NCBI GenBank assembly: GCA_026119935.1
Contig: JALRMH010000003.1
Coordinates: forward strand, 496,001 to 560,000
DNA: 64,000 nucleotides
Source: Endothia cerciana
Lineage: Eukaryota; Ascomycota; Sordariomycetes; Diaporthales; Cryphonectriaceae
Direction of reading: 5' to 3'
Made by a program: the position numbers and the translations under genes. Positions 34,078-45,937 of this stretch are shown here, in pieces. Below the pieces are notes generated by a model. That model ran no database searches and had not been told where the DNA came from. It saw nothing but the letters and a program-made list of their open reading frames with translations. Position 1 is the stretch's first letter. The number at the start of each line of letters is the position of its first letter.

Positions 34078-35048
34078 TCAACCAAAACCGCGTTCACATC
34101 CATCTTCACCTCGACCGCGCGCAAAAGACGCTTCGGCGGAAGACTCGCCCTCGGCTGTTTGGCGGCGGCCAGGATCAGTGGCTGCCAAGTACTCGTTAAC
34201 CAGACGCTCGAAACCGTTACGGAGGGGTTGTAAACAAGCCTCGTTCTCTTCTTTCGAAACGATTTGTTGTCGAAGGTGCTCCGAGAGAACTCCGGGCCCC
34301 CTAGTTATCATATAGTCTCGAAAGGCCAGGAACTCTTCGGTGAGACGCGGATCGACATATGGAGACTTTGGCAGAGGCTGGTAGTCAGGGAAGACAACCT
34401 CGAAGACGGCGAACCGCTGTGCCTCCCCGGTCGCGTCGGCAGGAGGCCTCTCGGAAAGCTTTCTTGTCTGCCGCTCGGTCAGGCCCTCCATGATGGGTCG
34501 CTCGCGTTCTGGGCATGATCGCTCTCGAGCGTGGCCATCTCGGCGCTCCTCGTCTTCGAACTCCCGGTAACAGAAGGGACAGTAGATTGGGGGTTACTGC
34601 GATGGCATCTCCGGAGGTGCTGCTTGACGTCTCTGAGCCTCTTCAGTTCATACCGAAAACAGCGTCGGTGAGTCCCTGGATCTTTCTTGCTGAATGGGCA
34701 AGCGAACGTCTTGTCACTGGACTCCTCATCCTTCACTCTCATCTTCTTGGCCGCGCTGAAGGATGAACCGTTGCTGTCGCCCACCGTGTCCTCGCTGTTT
34801 TCTTGTTCTCGTGCCCCTTTCCTATCATCCCTCTCTCTCCTGCCTCCCGCACCGGACTTTGCTGCCTCTCCCGACTTTTCAGCGCTGTCCGATGGTGGGT
34901 TCCGTGTTTGTGCGCGGCGGAAGGCGGCGAATCTCCTCAATAGATCGTGCAGAATGTCGTCTTTGTCTTTAGACAGAGGATGCGCCATCACCTCTGTCAG
35001 CTCCACCTCGTCCTGCGTAACCAGGGCCGCCCCTTTGGTGTTGGGCAT
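34078..35048 (-). pseudogene. C2H2-type finger protein gene interrupted by a one-base frameshift
   Basis: The upper part (from the ATG at 35048, MPNTKGAALV) encodes a Ser/Lys-rich region and then the conserved finger segment FACPFSKKDP followed by RCFRYELKRLRDVKQHLRRCH. Directly after, the frame runs off, while the next frame continues with the second finger (IYCPFCYREFEDEERRDGHA, then ERSC) and joins the lower part, MEGLTERQTRKLSERPPADA to the stop at 34078. The switch falls at the five-G run 34589-34593 (C5 on the coding strand); one more base there would keep the frame. Many Sordariomycetes have proteins with exactly this order (CPF...KRLRDVKQHLRRCH, CPxC finger, EGLTxxQ), often annotated as C2H2-type. 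Whether this is true gene decay or a base-call error in a homopolymer cannot be told from the sequence. A further exon may exist upstream (MPAASVQSTTLAKEQRQ, from 35275) but its junction is unclear. Confidence 0.7.
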
Positions 35049-37196
35049 TGGCACTATCCAATCTGAAAGCCTATATGCCCACGATTCGAGAACGATGGCG
35101 ATGCGGCCGCTACCCAGTGCTGCTCCCAGCTCGCGAACTGTTGTCCGGTCTGTTCTTTGCGCTTCCGGTTTGCCGAACTCTCAAGGTGTTCAGGAATACC
35201 ATCGTCCATAGTGTTTTCGAGGCATTGGCGTTGCTCTTTAGCCAAAGTAGTGGACTGTACTGAGGCGGCAGGCATGTAAGAGTGCTTATGCAGGAAGTGC
35301 AGACGCTGGCAGGGTCCGATACAAAGTCGATAGAGACAAGGAGCGAAGCACGCAGGCTTGTCGGTTCCTGTAGATATCTATGCGAACATAAATGTGCTGT
35401 ACATGAAAACACGGAGCGTCGATATATATAACGGTGCAAGAGCCGGTACTGCTGATGTGTGTGGAAATGGCGTGCGCATGAGCAGAGCACAACGGTAGTC
35501 TGACAGGACGGCGAGCACATTTATGCTCTGCATGCCTACGTACGGGAGCACGCCGCTTACCCCCGTCAGAGGCTTAATGTGCGATGTCGGCATAGCCCTC
35601 GACGGGGGCGAGGCTCCAGTAACCATCCAACTTCCTGAGGTGTTCTCGCCGTAGCTCATGACAGCAGAAGCGTATAGGGCAGGCCTTGTGCCTTGCCATC
35701 ACCTAGGCCTCCGCGATCCACAAAAGACGTAGCCTAGATGGCAGGAATCCACCACACAGGGGATATTTTGGAGGTAGTCCATGGTTTTCAGATGGCGATC
35801 TGACCAGGTTAGGCAGACAGAGCCAGGTTTACAGGCGAGGCTCTGGCAGGACTAGAGACTACGAGAACGCGCCTTCTGAAGATGTGTGCCCAGAGCCGGC
35901 CTAGAGACGAGGGGCTGCTACAAGCGTCTGAGTACCCCAAGCTGCAGCCAAACGCCTCGAGGGCAAGGGCAAGGGCAGAAGCCGCGTCCGCATTGCGCGT
36001 TGTCCCAGCGTCGACGCGCGCGAGCATGGCCAACGCAGCCGCTCTCCCGTACAAGTCCTCCCGTACAGGTAGGAGACGCCACACGCATATGGACAGGGGG
36101 CCGGAATCGTGCTCGACGAATCTGTGCTCCATTACCCGTGGCGAGCGAGGTCCAGGATGCGCATGACAGACGCTTCCATCCATCCATGTCGTGTGCTTGA
36201 GCACCTCCGTGCTCGCTGGCTACAGCCCGAGAACAGTGTTGGTGCCTACGACCTCCTCGAGTGCCGGCTTGCAATGGCTAGGGGCATAAAGGTCCGCAAG
36301 CATGGCCTCCGGATAGGGTTCAAACCGAGCGACAAGGAACCCAGGCACTGTTTCCCCCGTCGGCTTTCCAAAGAATATAAACAATGCCTTGCAGCAATGC
36401 GTCCTCGGCGGCCGTGACAGAGGATAGCCTGTCCAGGTAAGCGCATTTGTTTGTCCAACGTTCGAGACCCAGAATACTCATGCAAGAGATGGCACCAGGA
36501 CCTCCCAGCCCTCGGTCGTCCAGGCCGATGGCATGCTGGCCAGATACATCAGAAGCAGTCCTTCTGCCACGGAGAGTCTCATATGCGCCCCCCGTGCAGA
36601 AAGGCCCGCCTGCCCTGCGGCGCGGAGGAGGGAGGCAGAGGCGAAGCCCGCTGCTTGGGACCAGACCTGGAGGGAGGCCGGGGGGGGGGGGGACAAGTAG
36701 TCCTCACGAAGCCCACCTGGGCGACATGATGTCCGTCATGGGATACTGATGGCGGGTGGAGGCCGGATCTCGCTCTGGAGGCTGGACGTTGATAACAGCA
36801 CGCGGGGGCCATGTATCTTCACAAGATGAGGTTGTAGGAAAGAGAGGCGACCTTCCCCATCGCCCAGGGTCACTTGATGTCAATCGAAAGGAACGCTGGC
36901 CCGTGCCAACAGGATGCGGATTGATGGATGGGATCCTTCGAGGATGCAGACGAGGTTCGGGAGGTCTTCTTGAAGCTCCACGAAGCGGGTCACAGCCGCC
37001 CTGGCAGGAAGCAGCCACGGCAGTAGTGGGCAGTAGCGCAGCGTTACTACTTACGTACTAATACGGAGCTCCTGTAGTGGGGAACGCGAATCTGTCGGGG
37101 ATCGCCAGGGCCCCTGTTGGAGCTGCCGCTAGGCCGTAAGGGGCAATACAGCTTCCCCAAGTCCCGGGGTTGCGTCCTGACCGCCTCTGCTCGCTG

Positions 37197-37227
<31 letters not shown>

Positions 37228-37643
37228 CTTCCCCAACACACACACACACACACCAGCAACCTCCCGCCTCTGCTTACTGCCGCACCTCGAGCTGCTCGGG
37301 GTTGTTGAGAGCTCACCCCTGATGGATGGATGGACGGATGGATGGTCCCCCCGAACCTCAGCACCTTTCCCCTGGTGTACGCTCAATGGGGATGGCACGG
37401 CACGGCACGATGGGGGGGGGGGGGTCAGCTTGGTTGGTGCCTGGTAGCAGTGCTGTACAGTATACCATGTACTAGTAGCTAGCTCACTTGCCTCGTGTCG
37501 TGTATCCCACCCGCCCTGGATCGATGGGTGATGGGTGATGGATAGATAGGTTACGAGGTGTCTCTCCTGTCGATCCGGTTGGCCGCCGTTCCAAGCACAG
37601 ACAACGCGGCCACACGGGCACAAAGCCAAGTTACCATAGTACA

Positions 37644-37697
37644 CCCTCGCCCTCGCCCTCACCCTTACCCTCACCCTCACCCTCACCCTCGCCCTCC
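37644..37697. repeat. Nine-unit CCCTCR hexamer minisatellite
   Basis: Nine consecutive hexamers, mostly CCCTCA or CCCTCG with one CCCTTA. They resemble telomere repeats (CCCTAA in fungi) only loosely. Confidence 0.85.
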
Positions 37698-38094
37698 AGC
37701 TATCTCGGTGGCTTAGGTATCCCTCCCTGGCTCCCATCTGTACGGGACGGACCCCCAGAGCTTGTCGCCAGCTCGGAGTTTAAAATCGGGTGGACGGTAT
37801 AAACCATCATCGACTGCCACCTTCCCTGCCCTCCCCTCCCTCCCCCCCTCACCTCCATTTTCCTTCCTGATCTGACTTATACATCCCCATCGAACCACGG
37901 CTACAGAGGCCCGTCACACATATCAGCTCATCCACCTAGATATAACGACCGACCCTCCTCAGCCCTGGGGTCTACCATTCCATCATCTTAAATCGTGCTT
38001 GCGCCATTGAACCTGGTGGTCCATTTTCCTATCCAGTCCTAACCTTAACCCGACTGCTTGTTTTCCTATATACTATATACCACACGATACCACT

Positions 38095-38127
38095 ACCACC
38101 ACCACCACCACCACCACCACCACCACC
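38095..38127 (+). repeat. Eleven ACC repeats abutting a start codon
   Basis: Eleven perfect ACC units end exactly at the ATG of 38128, so the start codon has C at -3 to -1 context ACC ATG. This is the second ACC-repeat leader in the window. Confidence 0.9.
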
Positions 38128-39062
38128 ATGACACGTGTGACACCTCTGCCCCGAGAGCTCTCCAAGCTCACCCGGTCCCTGGGCGCCTCGGTCGCCGGCC
38201 CCCGCCCCAGCCAGCTCCTCAGCAGCGCCTCGAGGAGTGGTGCTGCCCGGGCCCGCCGGGAGCTCGAGAACGGCCATGCTGACGTGCCGGCTGCAGAGGT
38301 GAGCATCCAAATACCCCGAGACCAGAACATATCCCTTCCGCCCCCCCCCCCCCCAAAACAAACCATAAACCTCGGGATCCGAAGCCCCACCCCTTCCAAG
38401 GTTGCATAGAGAACATCTCCCCTCCCAGGTGGGAAGCGGACGTCTATCGACCTCCGTATCTCGCCCGCCTTGTTTTTTTCTCCCCCCCCCCCCCATTTGG
38501 CGGTTTGATCCAGGACGGTGTCACTGACGGGAACGATTCCCCCTCCCTCCAGCGGTCCCTGACCACGGCCCACCGCCCCAGTCCTCAGCCCACCCCCAAC
38601 CCCGCCCGCACCATCCCACTGATGCAGTCCTTCCATTCCACCCCGGCCCCCCCCGCCCCCTCCGACACCTCCACCATCGACTTCGCCTTCCTGCCCTCCC
38701 TCGCCGACAACTCCCCGGCGGCGGACCCCTTCGCCCAGGTCCGCGTCCCCCTCCTCCCGGACAACTTCGCCCCGGAGCGGCCCCCCGCCAACTTCGCCCC
38801 AGAGCTCCCCGACCCCCCCCTGCCCCGGAGCGAGATCGTCGTCATGGCCGCCGACCCGGCCAGCGTCAGCGCCGTCTCCGCCCTCACCGAGGTCGAGGGC
38901 ATGGGCCCCGACGGCGTCGAGCTGCGCTTCGACTTCGAGGGCCGCGCCCGGGGCGCCGAGGCCGAAGGCGGGGACTACGCCGGCGGCATGCTGACCGGCT
39001 TGTGGAAGGGGCTCGTGGATGATGTCCTCGGTGGTGGGCAGAAGGCGAGGCCTGCCCTCTAA
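38128..39062 (+). CDS. Conserved fungal protein of unknown function (two exons)
   Basis: The predicted protein has 239 residues. Exon 1 (38128-38298) gives MTRVTPLPRELSKLTRSLGA and a basic Ser/Ala stretch ending HADVPAAE. A 215-bp intron (38299-38513, GTGAGC donor, ATCCAG acceptor), long for this window, contains two C-runs. Exon 2 (38514-39062) starts DGVTDGNDSP, passes through a Pro/Ser-rich linker and ends in a more conserved-looking part: LPRSEIVVMAADPASVSAVS, LTEVEGMGPDGVELRFDFE and LTGLWKGLVDDVLGGG. The intron is phase 0 and needed, because the first frame closes at 38409. No membrane segment is seen. I recognise the C-terminal style as a conserved ascomycete hypothetical protein but cannot name a function. 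Confidence 0.75.
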
Positions 39063-39989
39063 GCAGGGGCGGCAGGGGGAAAAGGCCCCGGGGGTGGGGG
39101 GGGGGGGGCGGGTTGGCTGCATTTTCGAAGCGAGCGAGCAGACGGACGGGGCCCTTGAGGCGGATGGCCGGGCTGTGATTGTGGTGTATGAAAGGCGTTC
39201 CTGATTGCGATAGCGCTGGGTGATGGTCTTGACTGACCGAGCTAGCCTCCCAGGAGAGGCGGCCGGGGGGACGATCGTCCTTGGATTCTCTCGTTGCTTT
39301 CTGTTCGGGTGTTTGCCTTCACATAGACCTGACTGACGATGACATGTCCTAAAACAAAGGACCGATGACTTCATGTGGCAGTGGTCACTCATTCGGTTGT
39401 TTCTTGCGAGATGAGATCCTGCTGGTTTTTAACAAGATTGTAATACAACATCAGACACCGGGGCATGTGGCCCTGCTCTTACGCGCCCCAAAGTAATGTC
39501 CCTTGGGCCTGTCTGAATCGGCGATATCGCCGTTTTCATTTGTTCACTATCTATGAGACCCGGGAGAGAGTCCCAAACCCTGAACGACTTCGTGAGAGTG
39601 TGCGCTTCATCTTCTGCTTCTCCAATGTCACAAGATGAATTCTGATACACTTCTTCCTCCGACTTTCCAGAACGCCATGCCGCCTATTGCCGCCCATTAA
39701 ACACATCTGCATACCTGCCATAAAGGCCGGCTACAGGAACTACCAGCGGAGGTGTTCAGGGTCGGAATGTGAAACGCTCCTCAGAGCACTCGTCCTACTG
39801 ATCGGCTGACCTGCTGCTAAAGGCTGTACACTTTTGTCTTCCTCCACTTAAGGGTATTTGTTCCACTAGTACGCTCCCCCTTGACCGTGAAGCTTCTGCG
39901 GCCAAGCCTCAAGTCCCTTCTGTCCATGATGCCAGAGTTGTTGCGTCTCCGAAGACCCATCAGCCTCGGCGCATCGGCCGTGAGCTCTC
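39063..39989. other. Convergent 3' regions, no gene recognised
   Basis: The 927 bases separate the stop codons of the unknown gene (38128-39062) and Rae1. Only short frames are present. A G-run lies near 39096-39110. Confidence 0.45.
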
Positions 39990-41247
39990 CTACCGCTTCT
40001 TTGCATTGGGTCGAGGCTTGCACTCATCCGGCTGCACAGGGTGGAGCATAAGCTTGATGGGCTGTTGCGGGTTGTTGGCCTGGTAGCCCTTGGACCAGTC
40101 GTAGCTGACGGCGTATGCGAAGATGCCGCCGTTCTTGTTGAAGGTGGTCGCGGTGATGGGGCCGCCGACGTTGGGGTAGCCCTTGAGGCGGTGCTTTGCG
40201 TCCTTATCCCAGAAGTGGAACGTGCCGTCGGAGCCGGCGGTCGAGAAGGTGCCGTGAACGGGATGGAACGAGATGTCGTTCACGGCGTAGACGTTGGTGG
40301 GGTTGTTGCCGACGGCCTGGTCGCGGTGGCATTTGAACGAAAAATTGGAGCTGTGGATGGCGGCGAGAGCGTCAGTGTCGTGCACGAGCATGGTTGAGCC
40401 TGTTGCGTCAGGAAGTGGAACCTCCTTGGTTGCATACCTCGAGTCCTTGTCCTCCACATATTGGATGGCGCAGCGGCCCTCGATGCTGCCGATCGCGTAG
40501 CCTGAGGCGTCTGCGAAGCAGCTGACGACACGGGTCTGCCACTTCAGCGGGCTCTGGTGCTTCTTGTAGTAGTCTGCCGAAGGGTTTCTCATGTCCATCA
40601 CGTTGACGAAGCGCTCAGCGGTGGCGATGACCAGCATGTTGTCGCGCGCATCCATGCTGTACACTCGCTCCGGGGCGACCTTCTCAAATACGGGAGTGCT
40701 CTGTCGGAGATCCCAGAACCTAATGTTCTTGTCCCAGGAGCCCGTGACGAGGATAGACTGGCCGTTGATCTCGACGCACCGAATCGACCGGATGGGCTTG
40801 TCGTGTTGCGCAACGGTTTGTATGTTGGCAGGAGAGTTGAGGTCACACAACTTCGCTTGATTGTCCGCGCCGGCGGACACAATCCTTTGGCCATCCTGGC
40901 AACAATGAGTGAGTCTTCACCACTTTTAATTTTTTTTTTTGGGGGGGGGGGAGGGGGCAGGACAAACATACTTTGAAGAAGTGGACGCTGAACACTGGGC
41001 CTTGGTGGTCATAGGCGTGGCGGCCTGCGGCCTGGCCTGTGTTGCTGTCAACCTCGTAGATGCGAACCTTCTTGTCCCAGCTAGCAACTGCGAGGAAGTC
41101 TTTTTGGTCGGCCGGATTGGGATTGAAAGCGATACTGGAGATGCTGTCCGTGGGAAGGTCGTTCACGGCCACATCGTTCTTGAGATCACCGACTGTATTG
41201 CTGCTCGCAGCAGCGGCAGCGGCAGTAGTGCCGAAGAGGCCTGACAT
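39990..41247 (-). CDS. RAE1: mRNA export factor Rae1/Gle2, WD40 propeller (three exons)
   Basis: Exons 40972-41247, 40438-40895 and 39990-40350 give 364 residues. The N-terminus MSGLFGTTAAAAAASSNTVG precedes a seven-bladed WD40 propeller: SISSIAFNPNPADQKDFLAV with SWDKKVRIYEV; VSAGADNQAKLCDL; LVTGSWDKNIRFWDLRQSTP; MLVIATAERFVNVMDMR; the Rae1-typical GYAIGSIEGRCAIQYVEDKD; and NFSFKCHRD with NDISFHPVHGTFSTAGSDGT. Rae1/Gle2 binds the GLEBS motif of Nup98-type nucleoporins and acts in mRNA export and spindle assembly at and near the nuclear pore. The first intron (40896-40971, 76 bp, GTATGT) is certain. The second (40351-40437, 87 bp, GTATGC donor, CTGAC branch, CACAG acceptor) is a multiple of three without stops; removing it restores the conserved spacing before SNFSFKCHR, so the unspliced 29-residue insert is not counted as protein. 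Confidence 0.94.
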
Positions 41248-42816
41248 ATCGACTGCAGTCCTGGACGGCGGAGCGTGGGCGAGAAGAGAAAGGGATGAGC
41301 AGAAGACAGACAGGAGAAGAAGAGATGGGCCCTCCTGAACAAACAGCTTGTGTGTCAAAGCTGCCTTGGCGAGGCAGCGTTGATCGTCGACTGCAGGTGC
41401 AGGTTGCCTTGCCGGATGGAAATTCGGAGATGCATCAGAAGGCGCCTGCCAGAAAGTTGACGCGCCTTACTATGTAGATGCAGGATCCCTGCCACCCAGA
41501 AAGAGGAGCTCCAAGCTGTTACATAATCAGCCCTTGATTGGGCACTGAGTGCGCTTCCTGGCCCCACCCTGGCACATAGAAAAAGTTTCTACACCAGAGC
41601 CGCATCTTCGCTTCTACTTCTTTCCCTCTCTTCTTCTCTTCAAGCTCCCCTCGCCCGACAAATCGCCATCGAAGCTCCAAACGGAGATGCCGTCCAGGTA
41701 TCTCACCAACAATGCTTCGGGAGAAAGTCCCCGGACAATCTTCACTGGCTCGCCAGCGAAGAACGCCGAAAGGCGCCGCCATAGAAGCACCATGCGGCTG
41801 ATCTCTGCGCGCCCCCGCCCCCCAGTCTGACGTCCTGCCTGCCCCGTCCCACCGCTACATCCTTAGGCTGCCCCCCATCAACCAGACACCGGTTCTTCCT
41901 AGGAGAGACCACCATGGACGAAGATATGAGTCCGCGCTCTCCACGGGGTTCATGGCCGTGTGCTTCTGCTCTGTTGGGGTGGTGGTCGATCGATGGTGGG
42001 TTTCTTGCGGACGCAAGGCGGTCTGGTGCTGGGGGCATCTAGTGGGGTGCGCTGGAGAGTGTTTTCGTCGAGTTGTGATAGGTATGCGATTGCCTAGGGA
42101 CGGGCTTCGGCTCGGACCTGGTTACTCGATGGGGCTCATTCTTGGTGCGAGGGGGCTTCACACGCGCACACCACACACTTTGATGCTGTTCTGTCCCACT
42201 CTTCTGGTTGGGAGGACGCCGACAAAAACCAAACTTCTGGGCCTCGTGGGGGGCTTCTTCTCCGTTGACGACTGCCCAGCCGGATTGAGGGACAGCACAG
42301 CTCACGTGTCCGGTTCATATGATGAACACCATTTATAGAGTCAAGCACTGAGGCCCAGCCTACCTAAAATGGAGGTGCAGCCGCTGACGATACAATAATG
42401 CGTTATGGTTTCTGATGGACTTCCCCCAAATCTATTACTTCTTCCTCTCGCCCTTCGCTTCTTTTCTGCTACTCTCGCGCTTCATCCTTACCTCTTCGAT
42501 AGATAGAATAGTAAATGACAGCGTTTCGATTCACATGAACACACTGGTCTTGGTCGTCGAGCGCAGTCAAGCCCGCTTCGTCCCGGCCGGCCGAAGGAGC
42601 GTGGGTGACGGCATCAAGAAAAACCTCTGACATGTCTCATGATGGCGGATATACCATTGCTCCCAAAAATACGAATATAAAGGACCCCTAGGCCCATGGA
42701 TATCTCAGTGCTGAACTCCGGCCCAGACGGCATAATCAAGACCCAGCAAATGGTATCATCACTTCCCAAAAGCCCACTCGGGTAGCCCCCCCCCCCTCAG
42801 AAGCCCCCCATCTTCC
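41248..42816. other. Intergenic region, no gene firmly supported
   Basis: A short frame from the ATG at 41687 (MPSRYLTNNASGESPRTIF, 47 codons) follows a pyrimidine-rich leader-like stretch and could be a small gene or first exon, but nothing confirms it. The remainder has only short frames without family resemblance. Confidence 0.4.
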
Positions 42817-44583
42817 TCACACCAGTCCGCCCAGCGCAATCTTGCCCACATTCGCCACCTCCGTCCTGACCCCGTTCCGGCTGGTATCCTCAAACTCCTT
42901 GACGATCCCCTGCACGATGAGCTTCCGCACCCGCGAGTCCGCCTTGGTGAACAGCTCCGCCACCGCCGCGTTGCACTCCCTCGGCGTGGGCAGCAGGCTC
43001 AGCAGCCGCGTGTACGCGTCGATCAGCACGTCGCACAGCGTCGCGAACGTCTCGAAGAAGTCCGGGTCGAAGGGCAGGCTCGGCGTGAGCAGGTGGACGT
43101 ACTCCTCGCCGGGCAGCAGGTCCGCCTCGCTCTGCCCGAAGCTGACGACGCTCGCGGAGCCCCCGAGCCCGTTCATGACCGAGCTCGTGGCCGCGGCGCT
43201 CGAGGCCCCGGAGATGGAGCCCGGGAGGCTGCCGCCGTTCATCATCGCCATACCGCCGCCGCCGTCCTCGTAGAGGACCTCGTTGTTGGCGGAGCTGCTG
43301 CGCCGGGCCTTGGCGGAGGGCGTGGCGCGGCGGAAGACGTTGAGGTTTGGTATCCTGGCCCGGCCGAGGGCTGAGGAGGGCCCGCCCGTCTCGGGGTGGA
43401 GGGACTGGAAGGAGTCGAATTCGGTGAGGAGGAGGTTGAGGGAGCGGAGGAACTCGATCGGGGTGTTGGAGTTCAGGTCGATGATGGTCGGGAGGGAGAG
43501 GCCTAGTAATAAGTAGTTCGTGGCGCGCCGCGCGAGGCGCCGGTTGTCAAAGTAGGGCATGCGTGCGAGGTCGGGCTTGTCGAAGAGGAGGGTGTTGAAC
43601 CAGTAGACACGGCCCTCGTGGCTGTGGGCAGATAGTCCGGTCAGTCAGTGGGTCATGGGGACCAGGGGAACAGAAGTGCAACGTGAGACTTACGCCTTCC
43701 GTAGGTATTCTAACGTTGATATTCTCTTGTTCGCCATCTCCTGTATATGCTGGTGCACCATGCTCGATTCCCCCTGCAGGCCCCCGACGGATGGCGGAGG
43801 CATCATCATCCCCCCGCCGGCGACCAGGGGATACCCGTTGACAGGATTTGTCCCGGTCCTGTTCAGCATCCTGCCGCCGCCTGGTATAAAAGCCGCCGTG
43901 GGATCCATCGCCTTTGAGTTGGGACCGGGCGCCAGCGATACAGGATAGGAGGATGCGCCGTCCGTGTTGCGGCTCTGCTTGGCCGACAGCGCGTAGTTCG
44001 GGGGCAGCGCAGGCGGGTTGCCCCTATCGGTGGCTGCGACGGGGCCGGCTGCCGCGGGCTGTGGTGTGCTGTTGGTGTTGCTTGGACGGCTTCCTATGCC
44101 CGGTACGTCGCCGAGGCCATCCCTGTCTCGTAGGGCGGAGGAGGAGTTTGCGCGGCGGCGGAGGCCTCTGGAGCGGGACTGCTGGAACTTCTGTGAGTCG
44201 AAGGAGGGAAGGTCGCCGAGGGAGGGCTTGCGGCCGAGAGCGTTCTTGCGCCCTCCACTGCCACTTGCGCCGGAGGTGAAGGCTCGCCGGATGGGAGGAG
44301 GCAGTAACGGTTCGGACTCCTGAAACGGACCACCGGACGCTATGCCGTAGCCGAAAGTATCTGCGCCGTTCGCACCCGCTGTCGCTGGTCTCAAGCCCGT
44401 GACCGGTCGCCCTGGCGTTCGTGGCCGTGTCGAGGCGAGGACGAAATTGTAGCTGAAGTTGATTGACGACGGGGTGGTTGGTACGAGAGGGACATGGACG
44501 CTGTCGTTGATAACCGTCGCTGGGCCGGGTGCGGACCTAGAAGGCCCGCCGCCGCGGGGGCCGGAAGCCTGCTGCAGCAGCAT
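42817..44583 (-). CDS. Conserved fungal protein of unknown function (two exons)
   Basis: The predicted protein has 564 residues. Exon 1 (43694-44583) begins MLLQQASGPRGGGPSR and is mostly disordered (Ser/Pro/Gly-rich), with a conserved-looking PTTPSSINFSYNFVLAS near residue 35 and a helical end (VHQHIQEMANKRISTLEYLR). A 72-bp phase-2 intron (43622-43693, GTAAGT donor, GCCCACAG acceptor) joins to HEGRVYWFNTLLFDKPDLAR and YFDNRRLARRATNYLLLGLS, the best-conserved part. Further on come LRSLNLLLTEFDSFQSLHPE, a Gly/Ser-rich loop, and a helical C-terminal domain (FETFATLCDVLIDAYTRLLS, then ECNAAVAELFTKADSRVRKL). I know this arrangement from ascomycete genomes as an uncharacterised protein and cannot give a role. 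The start is the first ATG in frame, but CTGCTGCAG just inside it could also be a splice acceptor from an upstream exon. Confidence 0.82.
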
Positions 44584-45937
44584 AGGGGGTCAATTTGGAG
44601 CCGCGTGTCACTCTGGCTCTGGCCCCAGCGTTGTGGCTAGGGCCGGGCAAGCCTGCGGCTCACTGTTCAGCCCCCGCTATACCTTACCCACCCTACCGTA
44701 CCCCTATTATGGGTGCTTTAAGTGTGAACTTGAACTTCGATCCCTCGTCGCAGCCAGACACTGCCACTGCCACTGCCACTGCCAGGCGAGCCGGACCCCA
44801 ATTTGCTTCCTTGCTTGCGTGATTCCTTCACGGCAGCCGGGTTGCGGCCCTACCATTTCGGCATGGCATGTACGTGGGGCAAGTCGAAGAGCTGCTGCAG
44901 AGGTCGCTGAGGATGGACGGGCTCGGACTGGTGATGAGCGGAGGAGGGTGGTGGTGATACTCGAGCCATGTCGTCGCCCGAGACGTGAGGTGAGAACAAA
45001 AGGGCTGAGGCGGCCGTTGAATATGCTCGCGATCGTGCTTCTTATCAACAGCTTTAATCATAAAACAGCGAGTGGAACAGTGCGTCTTATGCGCCAACGA
45101 CAGTCCCCTACCGTCGACCATGGCAGGTCTCGGGAGTAGAGGAGCCCCTGGTCTGTCCTTGCCTCAGCCCTATCCCAAAACATAGAATCTTGTGTCAAGG
45201 CCCAGTGCCTCGGCGCATGGCCGCATGATTGACCGTCACCGAGATCAAGGGTCTCTGCTGTGGTTGCATCAATGGCGTCGTGAAGAGAGAAGGGGACAGA
45301 TACCCGCGGTATCGAGTACACGCACAGGCTGTCCTCAGTCACCGGCCAAACTCAAGCTCACAGACGTTCTCAGTGCCAGAAGAAACGTAGATCTCTGTCA
45401 GCATGAAGTACTCCGTCTCGTTCCGTAAAGGTAGTCATCACCGGAAGAAGACATAAGAATTATCCAGAGGGCTTGCGAGTGGTCTTGGTCCGGTTCAGAC
45501 TATATGGCTGAATAGCTCCAGCCAGCTGCTACCGATGTTTTCGATTTGGAGACGACAAATTCAGCTGTCCTCTGGAATATCTGGTGGTAATACTGCATGA
45601 TCCTCATTATACTATATTCCTGTTCTGATTCAAGTGTTTCTACCCCGAGGTCTTGCTTGTTGCTGTTGTCCTTCAGCCTCGACGGTTGCCCTCGGTACAT
45701 CTGTACTTAGCAGCTATGACGATCCACTGTTGAGGGGCAGTTTTGAGCCGCGTCAATTGGCAGCATTTGACAACGTCTCGAAGTCCCATCCCCCGCGCCG
45801 GAGCTCTTCTAGATGTCCTGAGTCCTCCTTCACGAAATCGTGACTCGAACCGTCAGCCTCACATTTAGGACTCACCCGCCGGGACTGCCTACCTGCCCAC
45901 CACCACGAGATTTGTTCAGCCTTTTCCGGGCCCAAAC
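44584..45937. other. Divergent promoter region between two genes
   Basis: The unknown gene (42817-44583) and the cytidylyltransferase gene point away from each other here. Short frames only. A CACTGC-type hexamer repeat (about 44758-44783) is present. A frame at 44707-45048 (-) starts like a mitochondrial presequence but is interrupted by that repeat and is not supported. Confidence 0.42.

Larger units (their letters stand above)
35049..38127. other. Long intergenic region with microsatellites
   Basis: No gene can be supported. A possible N-terminal exon of the C2H2 gene lies at 35054-35275 (-). An Ala-rich frame at 35809-36204 (-) looks weakly protein-like but matches nothing I know. Simple repeats include CCCATG hexamers with an AC run (37199-37252) and nine CCCTCR-type hexamers (37644-37697). 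The last 300 bases are pyrimidine-rich promoter and leader of the gene at 38128. Confidence 0.4.

Noticed and set aside
35809..36204. Ala/Leu-rich 131-codon frame (-)
   Set aside because: Weakly protein-like, but no family, no clear start context and no supporting neighbours.
36260..36345. tRNA-like B-box (GGGTTCAAACC)
   Set aside because: No matching A-box, acceptor stem or cloverleaf could be drawn.
37644..37697. Telomere-like CCCTCR repeats
   Set aside because: Only one unit approaches the telomere unit; the array is internal and flanked by ordinary genes, so it is a minisatellite.
41687..41830. Possible 47-residue protein (+)
   Set aside because: Leader-like upstream sequence is suggestive, but the peptide has no recognisable feature and could be chance.
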